From: Ichthyophis bannanicus
Lineage: Eukaryota > Chordata > Amphibia > Gymnophiona > Ichthyophiidae
Assembly: GCA_033557465.1 (NCBI GenBank)
Contig: CM066033.1
Location: 1,353,809,834 to 1,353,873,833, forward strand
Length of the DNA stretch: 64,000 bases
Direction: 5' to 3'
The position numbers and the translations under genes are program-made. Each line of letters starts with the position of its first letter. Within the stretch, counting starts at the first letter, position 1. Below are positions 1-8,683 of this stretch, piece after piece. The notes below the pieces were generated by a model, which worked only from the letters and a program-made list of their open reading frames with translations, did not search any database and was not told where the DNA came from.

Positions 1-759
1 GATTTTGTTATTTTTATTCAGTCAAGTTGGCAACTTCATTTTTGTGAGAATATTCTGAGTCCCGCATTTGCTTGAATTAAACCCTAATTCTGTAGTTTTC
101 ACAGGGATTCTCCATGGGCAACAGTGGCCTGTGGAGAAGGGCCCTTAGAAAAATGTTCCCCTTCTCCATGGGGAAAAGTAATGGAAATGGGAGCAAGCAG
201 GCTGGCGAATTGAATTCTGAAATACCCATGCTTGCTTTCTGCAGTCGTAACCGGCATGCATTGTTCTTACAAAATATGTGAGGTAAGAGCTCCCTGCTAT
301 ACCAGCTGACAAGATGATTTTACAAGAAAGACTGTGCAGTACTTTGGGCCCATGGACCTGCAAGCTCCTGGCATGGGCTAAAAATTACCCTTTAAATGAC
401 TGAAGTTGCTTAAAAACAGATCATTGTTAGAGACTTTCCATATTGGCTTGCAGTGGATATACTGTAAATATACCGAATAGGCATTAAACTAATCCCAGTT
501 TTCATGATGAGGCACTAAATTATTTTGACATCTATGAAAGAGCTAGATTGGAAAGGTTAAAGCATGTAAAATTCTAAATGGAAGTAGATGACAGCTAAAT
601 ATTTTGTGTTTTCAGCATGCATACTTAATCTTTATCATTGCATAAAGGTGGACAGGGCAGGATAGTCTGGTTTACTGGCTATTTGCATATGCAAATATTG
701 CACCCTTAGTGATCTCACCAAAACAGGAATAGCACTTAAATGAGATTAAATTATTTTCC
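1..759. other. AT-rich DNA, nothing recognised
   Basis: AT-rich sequence. I see no convincing exon, RNA gene or repeat family. The only open frame (145-363, minus) has no recognisable domain and looks like chance. Confidence 0.6.
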
Positions 760-1165
760 ATTTGAGAACAGATGCTATTTGGTAATGCTCTTCAACTTTG
801 GAATGTGTTGCCTTCAGATATGATATCTGAATTGAACTATAGCCATTCCACAAGAAGTTGAAAGTGTGGCTTTTCTCTCCAGTTTTGTTCAACAGAATGC
901 ACCATTTAGGACTGGAATTATTAGTGGAATTTGGGGGGTTGGGATAGGCTGGAGGTATGCTGCTGGGTGAGGTGGGTTATATGCAGTTTGGCTGGTAAAT
1001 TGTGCCTTTGTAAGGAAGACTTGACAGATATTTTATATATATGTATTTATTATTTTAACACTTTAATTGTTTAATTGTTTATTTTTTTATGTTGCAATCT
1101 ACTGTGAATCCAACTGGTTTGATAAAAACAGACTATAAAATGTTTCAAATTAAATTAATTTTGCA
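760..1165 (+). mobile_element. L2-like LINE 3' remnant
   Basis: Conceptual translation around 775-860 gives a degenerate 'LWNVLPSDM' motif. This resembles the 'WNxLP' motif near the C-terminus of L2/CR1-type reverse transcriptases. It is followed near 1090-1165 by a tail that resembles the usual 'TGTAA..C..TTGA..TATAAAATGTT' 3' end of vertebrate L2-like LINEs. No intact frame remains. The family is known for 5'-truncated copies; assigning this piece to it is inference. Confidence 0.4.
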
Positions 1166-1639
1166 GAGATACAGTGATTACACTATGTATTTTTAAATAG
1201 CTCTTATATAATGTGATTTTTAATACTTAATTGTAAATGAAGCATTTTCACTGTATATGCAGTTCATTCTATAAAAGGTAATGCATATCCATATTTTTCA
1301 CTTAATACATGCTTCAGAAGTGTATATTTTGGCCACAGAATTCTGTAGGATTTGCTGTGGAATCTACCAGGAGGTTACCTCGAAAAACTCAGGAGTATAG
1401 AGTTATAGAAATAAGAATTTGTAAATGAAGCAAGATATGCAAAATACTAAGTAAGTACTGAAAGATGCAAGTCCTGTTTTGAAGGATTAAAATATTAGAT
1501 AATACATTCATATAGCATACACAGGAGCAGGCAGCCAAAGCTGGGGTAGGTTTGGACTTATAGAAGATGAAGAATCATAATTACATTGTATTATTTTTTA
1601 TTCTGTGTGGTTCTATTCTATAAAATATTCTTACCTTCC
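1166..1639. other. AT-rich spacer, nothing recognised
   Basis: No open frame with a known motif, no repeat boundary and no RNA gene seen. Confidence 0.55.
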
Positions 1640-2632
1640 TTTCAAACCAAGGGTCATCAAGGTGGTTTACACTCTTTAAAAATAAATATGAATGGGGATA
1701 GGTCCTGTGCAGCACCTGGCCTTGGAGCTCCACGTTCAGATGCAAGCTAGAGAAAAACAGGGTTTCAAACCAGATTTTAAATTTCAGAACAGAGGTTTCT
1801 GTCTGAAGTGCAGAAGCAAGACATTCCATAAGACTGGTGCCAAATATGCAAACTTAGTAAATGATGGTAAAAAAAAAAAAAGAGCAGCGGTACATATAAG
1901 GGTGGGGAAATCAAGTATAAGGGTGGGGGCCATCACCGGGTGGGCAACATTGATGATTCCGACATAAGACAGACGTTAGACATGGGCAGCATAGTGTAGT
2001 TGTCACTCTGAGGGTCACGGCAAATTCAGGGGTTGTTGCATTTTTTGGTGGAGGTTGTCTTGAAGTATTCTTGGAATAGGATGGTTTTCAGCTGTTTTCT
2101 GAATGATAGGAGGTTGTTATTGTTTCTGAGGTGGTTTGGTAAAGAGTTCCATAGGGATGGTGCATAGAGTTCGAAGGCTCAGTTGCATGTCTTTTGAGAG
2201 CTTTTGGTTCTTTTGTGAGGGACGGTGAGGTAATTGTTGGAGGTCTGTCTAGTTGTTGTTCCGTGGGTCGGGCGGGTCAGCAGAGTGTGGAGCTGGGTGT
2301 TCTGCGCCTGGTGGATGGCTTTGTGGGTGAGTAGGATGGACTTGTATTTAGTTCTTGCTTCGAGGGGAAGTATGTGTAGATCTCTTAGGATTGGGGTGAT
2401 GTGGTCACTTTTCTTTGCTCTCTGGATAATTCTTGCTGTGGTGTTCAATGCAGTTCGGAGGGGGTTAGTCCGTGTAGCTGGGAGTCCGTGGTAGATTATG
2501 TTGCAGTAGTCCAAATGTGGGAGAGTCATAGCTTGCATCACTGTCCTGAAGTCTTGAGGTTCGAGGAGAGGTCTGAGTCGCTGCGCTGTTTTCTCTTTAT
2601 GGAATATATTTCCTGCAGTTTTGGTGATTTGT
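1640..2632 (-). mobile_element. L2-like LINE, 5'-truncated
   Basis: Minus-strand LINE fragment. The 3' end near 1640-1690 reads (minus) as a 'GTAAACCACCTTGATG' tail typical of L2-like LINEs. Upstream at 2180-2632 lies the C-terminal part of a reverse transcriptase. Its 5' limit at about 2632 abuts a CR1 fragment; the open frame there runs about 17 codons into CR1 sequence. No target duplication was resolved. Confidence 0.7.
2179..2632 (-). pseudogene. L2-like LINE RT C-terminal fragment
   Basis: About 150 residues of the thumb/connection region of an L2/CR1-superfamily reverse transcriptase. Recognisable motifs are 'LRPLLEPQDFRTVMQAM', 'HLDYCNIIYHGLP' and 'HITPILRDLHILP', matching the conserved 'F-PH-DYCN...GL' and 'HITPIL--LHWLP' blocks. 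The endonuclease and the YADD palm are absent, so it is a dead 5'-truncated copy. The first residues of the open frame (2633-2679) come from neighbouring CR1 sequence and are not part of it. Confidence 0.75.
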
Positions 2633-2746
2633 AAGGATCTTTTGTGTTTATGCCACACTTTTTTGAATTCCACTCCCATTTCTATCTATACCATATCCTC
2701 TGCGAGTGCATTGCATGCATCCACCACCCTTTCTATGAAAAAATAT
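2633..2746 (-). mobile_element. CR1 3'-region fragment (left flank of DIRS-A)
   Basis: Reads like the 3' part of a vertebrate CR1 on the minus strand; similar wording recurs at 47940-48010 and 53330-53430. The sequence stops at 2746, where DIRS-A begins, and appears to resume at 21069 with the expected next CR1 words and no visible target duplication. DIRS-A therefore seems to have inserted into this CR1. Confidence 0.65.
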
Positions 2747-2911
2747 ATCTCCAGGAACAAGCAGGAATCTAGTCATCACATATGGGTATCGTCGGTACCG
2801 ACGGAGCCTGCACGGGAACGCTCCTCAGCGTCCAATCAGAAAGCTTTTGGGAGCATCCCACAGCGCCTGCGTGCTGCCTTCCCGCCTTTCCCAACTGCCT
2901 CTCTCCAGTTC
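2747..2911 (+). repeat. DIRS-A left inverted terminal repeat
   Basis: About 165 bp. Its reverse complement appears at 20877-21054, including the palindromic block GTCGGTACCGAC at the left end. The outermost part is also complementary to 20693-20733 in the ICR, including the private 'TCTAGTCATCAC' variant not found in DIRS-B or -D. Confidence 0.88.
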
Positions 2912-3133
2912 TTCTTTTTCCACGGAGCCAGCAGGTCGTGTTCCTGTCACTACAGAAGAATTTCCTTATTTCTTTATTTATTTTTGTGGTCGCGTCTACC
3001 TTCCCCGACGCTCTACCGGTACCGCCGGTATTTCTTTTCTTTAAAAAAAAAATAATAATAATTTATCCATTTTTTTCCTTTCTTCAGGTGCACCCGCCTT
3101 TTTTGGGCCTTAGGCCCCAAAAATGTCCTTAAC

Positions 3134-3794
3134 ATGGAAAAACCTGCTTCAGGTTTTAAAAAGTGCACAAAATGTGGTGGTACCATTTCCGTCACCGACA
3201 CCCATGAATGGTGTTTAAAATGTTTAGGTCCTGACCACTCCATCACAGATTGTGTGTCCTGTGCTATGATGTCTAAAAGGGGTCGACAGAACTGAGCTGC
3301 TAAGCTCAGTGCCCTGTTTCCCTCTGATGCAGTTTCGGTGGCATCGACGTCTTCCAGGGCTGCTTCTTCTTTCCGTGGATCTCAGGTAACTAAACATAAA
3401 TCCAGCCAGTCCTCGAAGGGTAGATCTCCTTCTAAGCATCGAGATGCCTCTGGCGTTGCCCTCGAGGATTCTGCACCGGCAAAATTACCCCGGCGGGAGG
3501 TTTCGGCTTCCAAAGCACCATCATTGGGGTTCCAGGATGTTCTCAATGGCTCGGCCTCGACAGATCTCCTGGTGCCATGCTCTGGGGTACCGGCGGTTCC
3601 CACCGGTACCGACTTCCAAGCATTGGCAGCGTCTATGGACCAGAGAATTCTGTTCATAGAACGCAGTCTAGCGGCATTCCTTGTGGCATCGACGCCCTTG
3701 GTACCGCGACAGACAACTCCACCGGTACTGGTATCGGTATCGCAACCGGTACCGATAGCATCAACATCGGCATCAATGCCTGCTGTGCCGGTTT
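3134..3794 (+). pseudogene. DIRS-A gag, N-terminal part
   Basis: Starts at the ATG at 3134, the same start context as DIRS-D (54572). Residues 10-50 form a Cys/His zinc-binding pattern: CxxC, then 'THEWCLKCLGPDH', then CxxC. A Ser/Pro-rich region follows. An in-frame TGA at 3293-3295 replaces an Arg CGA codon that DIRS-D keeps, a typical CpG decay. The frame is cut at 3794 by the Gypsy-type LTR and continues from 10949. Gag is inferred from position and low-complexity character. The zinc pattern is conserved in DIRS-C and -D. Confidence 0.8.
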
Positions 3795-5331
3795 TGTGAA
3801 AAGGAAGCTTATCATAGTTCAGGAAGAAATAATACAAGAGGTGAATTGGCTCTGAATAAGCAACCTGTGAAGATTGGTAAAAGCACTAAAACAGAATGTT
3901 TACCTAAAAGACTACCAGACCCAGAATGCACTGGTTTACAGAAAGCCTCTAGGAGAGCTGAGTAGGGAAACATGTGCCTAATCAGAGAAGCAATGATGTA
4001 ATCCCTAATCACACATCTCCTAGGGCAGGTCTTAATTCAGAACACCTGCAATGTGCTAGGGTGGAGCGGCCATCTAGGCACTTTAAAGCTAGAAGAAAAT
4101 CATCATACAGACAGCAAGAGCAAGGAGAGCAAAGGTGGCAAGGACAACAACGGGAGCTGGAGAAGGAGAGACTGATCGTGAACAGAAGGAAGAACAGCAA
4201 GACGTCCAGAAGGTCTAAGAAAGGAGCCCAAGGCAGTACGTATGCTGGGAGAGATTCCTGGGGCAAGCATTTTTCATTGGACTGGAAGAAGCCAGAGGCT
4301 TGGAGATAAACAGCCAGGAACCCTCGGACAGCACCTGTAAGGGAGACGGCTGCATCTACAGAAAGAAGGAGCTCTAATACCTATTTAAGGAGGTATGGGA
4401 AAAGAGACCTAAAGTCCAGAGATTCTGACTGGAGAGCTGGGCACAGAGGTTTTGCTAGCTACTGGCCAAAATACCCAGAGAGGAAACCTAATGACAACGT
4501 AATCTCAGGTATGAACTCTGATCTGTTCCCTAGCTTTGCACAAGGAAGACAGCAGGGAAACAGTTTCTATCCTGGTAGAGATCAGTTAGAAAAATCCTCT
4601 GAGCCAGTGTTTGAAAGTGATCCTATGATATTTCAAGAGCAAGGGGAAATATCAAAAGAGGAAGTAGAATGTATGTATTGTTCTCTTTCTAAGCTGCTGT
4701 TCTAAAGAAATCCTCAGATAAGGATCAAACACCAAAAGGAACTGTACTGATTTTTAGCTTCCCAGAAAAGTTTCTTTGAGAGAAAGCTTTGGGGAAAGTT
4801 GGAGCCACGTGGAGAGTGGACCAGCAATGGTTTGCAGCTGGTTAAGCACCTGTGATTTGAGCAAGGCACAAGTGCACGTGGGACTTTGGAAAAAGCTTCT
4901 TCTGTGTGAAAGGAAGAAAGCTGTTTTTTTTTTTTATAAAGAGAATTTTCCTTTTGGGTTTATTTTTCATTCTAGCACTGCTAAGAAAAGTTTATTAGCA
5001 GGGGCTAGAAGAAAGACCTTTTCTGTTCCATCAAGGTCTTTACTAAGTTATTGCATAAGTAATTCAGTTGCCTTAATTGTTTTGTTTCCTGAATAAAACT
5101 CCTGAAGAAATTATCCTGTTGATGTTACCAAGCATATCTGTGCGAGGGAATAACACCCCATAAATAAAATCTGTTTTCTGCTTTACACTCGAGCAACTAC
5201 AATTCTTTATTCTTGTTAAACGGCTAGTTTTTGTGTGAATGAACTACAAGACCCACAATCCTTTGCAAGTCAAGTAAATTCATGTCTTTGCCAAGATTGT
5301 GGAACTTTCACAACAAGCACCCCCGTTTACA
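3795..5331 (+). repeat. 5' LTR
   Basis: Begins TGTGAAAAGGAA and ends GTTTACA. The first 140 bp recur at 8544-8683 after a polypurine tract, and the last 30 bp recur at 10919-10948, which fixes both ends. Length about 1.54 kb. Two AATAAA signals (5092-5097 and 5163-5168) would serve as polyadenylation signals near the R region. Small open frames inside (3974-4309, 4511-4705, 4776-5096) match nothing I know. Confidence 0.88.
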
Positions 5332-5682
5332 GTGGCGTAGTCTTTCAGATTGCTTTTACACAAAGGATTTCCAGGATTTATAAGGATTACTGAAAAGTGG
5401 AAGAAAAAGTTCAAGTCGAAAGCTGGAGAGTGGATTTTTCCCTTAACAATGCCTTGGAGGAAAAAAAAGAAGCTGTTCCAGGAGCTGTTCCAAGGAGGAA
5501 AAGACCCTGTGTGAGCCTGATTCATCACTGGCATAAGGTAATAAGTACCTGGGCATGACTAGTGGTGGATAGGAGTAAGACACAGGGGTAATTGGGAAAA
5601 AAAATAGGAGGAAACACCTGTTTGTAGGGTGCTGCTCTGTGGTTTTTTTTTCTCTTTTTGTTTCTTGCAGGGATATACAGAG
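5332..5682 (+). promoter_or_regulatory. Gypsy-type leader with putative primer-binding site
   Basis: Untranslated leader between the LTR and the gag ATG. The first bases after the LTR (TGGCGTAGTC from 5333) are where a tRNA primer would pair. The TGG start is typical of a tRNA 3'-CCA complement, but I could not assign the tRNA. Confidence 0.5.
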
Positions 5683-6580
5683 ATGGATCCTAGGGAACTG
5701 GCCAGCTGGATGGCAGCTCAATTTGCCAAACAACAAGAGGTCGCGCTTCAGGCTCAGGACTCTGCAATTAAAGCCCTGAGGGAGCAGCAGAAGCCAGTGC
5801 TTGACTGTGTTGAAGCCTTAATTGCACTTCACACCCAAGGTGGTGCAAGACCAGCAGTAACACCTGGTATTCCACATGTGGACAATGTGAGACTCAGTCA
5901 GGGAATTGGGGCATTTAGTTTTGGGAAACTCACACCAGAAGATAATGTTGATGATTTCCTTGAATCTTTTGAGAGAGTGGCACAAGCATTAGCATGGCCA
6001 GAGACCCAGTGGGCAGTAAGGCTGGCATCCTCATTAACTGGGGAGGCGCTTGCCTTCTATAAGGCAATGCCAGCAGCTCAGGCTTTATAGAGATGTAAAA
6101 TCTGCTATAAGAGATCGCCTAGGGTTGTCTGTTTCAGAATAGGCGAATGTTTAGAGCTACTGCATTAAGAGTGGGTGAAACACCCAGGGCTCTGAGTCAA
6201 GGAATCAGGGGATTGGCTATAAAGTGGTTGGAGCCTGAGGGAAAGAATATGGAAATGTTATTGGACATTATTATGCTTGAACAATTCATGTCTGCTGTGC
6301 CAAAAGACTTGCACACTTTCCTTATACAGCAAAATTGCCAGAACCTGGGAGAGGCAACATTGTTAGCAGAGCGGTTCTTGGAAGCCACGCAGGCTTGCCA
6401 TAGAATGGGTGGCCCACTGGAGGTTCGTGCTGAGGCAAGCTGTGCTGTATCAGAAAAGAAAATGGTTAAAAATGTTTCTGTGAATAATAGTACTGTACCT
6501 ACCCAGATTATAAAGTGGAGTAAGAAGAAATGTTACAAATGTGGAAAATGTGGACATTTGGAAAAGGAATGCAAGATTTA
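5683..6580 (+). pseudogene. Gypsy-type gag (capsid and nucleocapsid), frameshifted
   Basis: I start it at the ATG at 5683, where the hydrophilic matrix-like N-terminus begins; the open frame reaches upstream only through leader. The capsid shows 'DNVDDFLESFERVAQA', 'WAVRLASSLTGEAL' and, after two small indels at about 6085 and 6140, 'ALRVGETPRALSQGIRGLA' and 'LRxF'-type C-terminal helices. That arrangement resembles the SCAN-like capsid C-domain of Gmr1-type Gypsy elements. A nucleocapsid zinc knuckle CX2CX4HX4C lies at 6531-6572. The stop after 'AAQAL' (6090) is a frameshift product. Gag would package the RNA. The family assignment is inference; gag identity is solid. Confidence 0.82.
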
Positions 6581-6589
6581 CACTAGCTT

Positions 6590-6920
6590 GATAGGTGTTG
6601 ATTTAAAACAGCCTAAAGAAGGGTTCCTTTTGGTGGTTGATGTGCAGGGAATTACCACGAATTCTCAGTTAGACTCTGGGGCAGACCAGAGTATGCTGTC
6701 AAAGAGGCTTTGGAAGCGGATAGAGGCCCAAGAAGGATTTGAGCCTAGAACCCCTGAAAGCAAGGTTTACATTAGATGCATTCATGGTGCTGCAACATCA
6801 TATCCCACGTACAGGCTAATGGTTAAGAGCTTGGGGGAACAAGAGGAAATTCCTTTAGCAGTGGTACCTAGGCTTCCATATGATGTGGTTCTAGGAAGAG
6901 ACTGGCCAAAATTTAAGTAA
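6590..6920 (+). CDS. Retropepsin-like protease domain
   Basis: Same frame as the second half of gag, so a gag-protease fusion. The active-site motif DSGA lies in 'QLDSGADQS' (Asp at about 6671). The domain closes with 'VVLGRDWP', the usual retropepsin end motif (G-R-D). The ORF ends with TAA at 6918-6920. The integrase frame follows in the same phase, so this stop is the only thing dividing gag-protease from integrase. Aspartic proteases of this kind cut the polyprotein inside the particle. The domain looks complete. Confidence 0.82.
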
Positions 6921-6926
6921 GGGCTA

Positions 6927-8543
6927 GTGAAAGAACTAGGGCAGAAGAGGGGCCTTGTATCTACCCGTTCACAGGCTAAGGTAGAGAGCCGGGAGGAGGG
7001 GGAGCAGGCAGAGTTATTAGGAGACTTACCCTCTCATGATGATTTAATAACTCCACCATCTGGGAAAGTAAGGAAATTGAAAGCAAAAAAGCGTCGTGAG
7101 AGACTTTGCAGAGCACAGGGTAGGGCTGAGATGTTGGCTGGTCAAAGTTTACCCTGGGTGCCAGCTGAGTTAGTGGCAAAGTTTCCCAACTTTCCACAGG
7201 AACAGCGAGCTGATCAAGCTCTCACCCGAGCTTTTAAATATGCTCATAAGGTCAGGGAGGATTTGCCCATATTCATACTAGATAATGAAATATTATATAG
7301 AGAGAGTCACGACCCCAGAAATGGGACCATACGTAAACAATTAGTGGTACCCACAACTTTTAAGGGACTAGTTCTTAGACAAGCACATGATCATCCAGTG
7401 GGAGGTCATAAAGGGATGCAAGGAACGCTGGATCAAATACTTATATGTTTTTATTGGCCAGGTATTTTCAAAGAAACTGCCCAGTTTTGTGTTGCATGTC
7501 CAGCATGCCAGCGTGTTACAGCGTCTCACCCACCGGTGGTGCCTTTGATTCCCACACCAATTATAACAGACCCAATAGGCCGCATTGCTATGGATATAGT
7601 AGGCCCATTAGTCAAAACACCCCGAGGTTTCCAATGCATCCTAGTTATGGTAGATCAGGCAACAAGGTTTCCCTGGGCCATACCATTAAGGAATGTTTCT
7701 GCTAAAATGATAGCTTTAGAGCTAGTCAAATTATTTTGTGAAGTAGGATTCCCAAGAGAGGTGTTGACTGACCGAGGGTCCAATTTTGTATCCAAATATT
7801 TGGCCCAGATCTGGGATGCCTTTGGCATTCATCATGTAAAAACCTCGGCCTACCATCCTCAGTCAAACGGTTTGGTGGAGAGATTCAACCAAACTCTCAA
7901 ACAAATGCTGAGAAGGGGGTTAGCAGGAGATGTAAAAGAATGGGATATGTTATTGCCCTTTGCCTTATATGCCTGCAGGGAACAAATTCAGGTTTCCCTA
8001 GGTGTAACCCCATATGAATTGATGTATGGTAGGACCCCACGTGGTTTGTTAGATATTTTGAGGGAACAATGGATTGATCTTGAACCAGAGAATCAGGAGG
8101 TGCCACAGTTTTTATGTGACTTGAGAGCACATTTAAAAAGGACCTCGCAGGTTGCTGAGAAAAACCTGCAGCACAGTCAAGTGTGCCAAAAAGGGTGGTA
8201 TGACAGGAAGGCCAAAAGCCGCCAATTAAACATTGGTGAAAAAGTTTTGGTACAAGTAGCAGGTACAGCACCAAAATTAGAAGTACAGTGGAAAGGGCCA
8301 TGGAAGGTTGTTAGTCAGGTGAACCCAGTATCTTATGTGGTAGAAAACACAAGAGGTCGTAGACAGACCTACCACATTAATGTACTTAAATCTTGGAAGG
8401 AGAGGCCTGTAAATAATGATGTCCCTAAAACAAGCCAAGAGGTAGGTGAGCGTCCAAAAGATAATACTCTCGTAGGTATTACGGACTGTAGGAAGAAGGT
8501 TTCACAATTTGCACCAGTCCGTAATAACTTAAGCAGGGGGGTA
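6927..8543 (+). CDS. Gypsy-type integrase
   Basis: Open through the whole domain. It begins with about 80 residues of charged linker, then the HHCC zinc finger ('AHDHPVGGHKG' then 'CVACPAC', about 7385-7510). The DDE core follows: Asp in 'AMDIVGPL' (about 7590), Asp in 'LTDRGSNF' (about 7768) and Glu in 'NGLVERFNQ' (about 7875). A GPY/F-like C-terminal module ('WKGPWKVVSQVNPVSYVV') ends near 8345. It would insert the cDNA into DNA. Start uncertain: no good ATG lies directly after the stop at 6920, so readthrough or a fused origin is possible. The frame runs on into the LTR and then DIRS-B, which is not part of the gene. All key residues are kept although no RT exists in the element. Confidence 0.88.
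8531..8541 (+). promoter_or_regulatory. Polypurine tract
   Basis: Purine run AAGCAGGGGGG immediately 5' of the TG that opens the 3' LTR. This is the normal plus-strand primer position. Confidence 0.8.
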
Positions 8544-8683
8544 TGTGATAAGGAAACTTATCATATTTCAGGAAGAAATAATACAAGAGGTGAATTGGCT
8601 CTGAATAAGCAACCTGTGCTGATTGGTAAAAGCACTAAAACAGAGTGTTTACCTAAAAGACTACCAGACCCAGAATGCACTGG
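8544..8683 (+). repeat. 3' LTR, first 140 bp
   Basis: Nearly identical to the start of the 5' LTR (3795 onwards), with a handful of substitutions. It breaks off at 8683, where the left terminus of DIRS-B starts. Confidence 0.88.

Noticed and set aside
2234..2634. Plus-strand ORFs over the first L2 copy
   Set aside because: Shadows of the minus-strand RT fragment, which has clear motifs.
3786..3800. Target duplication for the Gypsy-type element
   Set aside because: Flanks GGTTT (left) and GTACC (right) do not match; either mutated or the boundary is off by a base, so not annotated.
6927..8543. Domesticated host gene derived from a Gmr1-type integrase (like SCAND3)
   Set aside because: LTRs, polypurine tract, gag and protease flank it and no host exon structure is visible, so it is simply part of an element.
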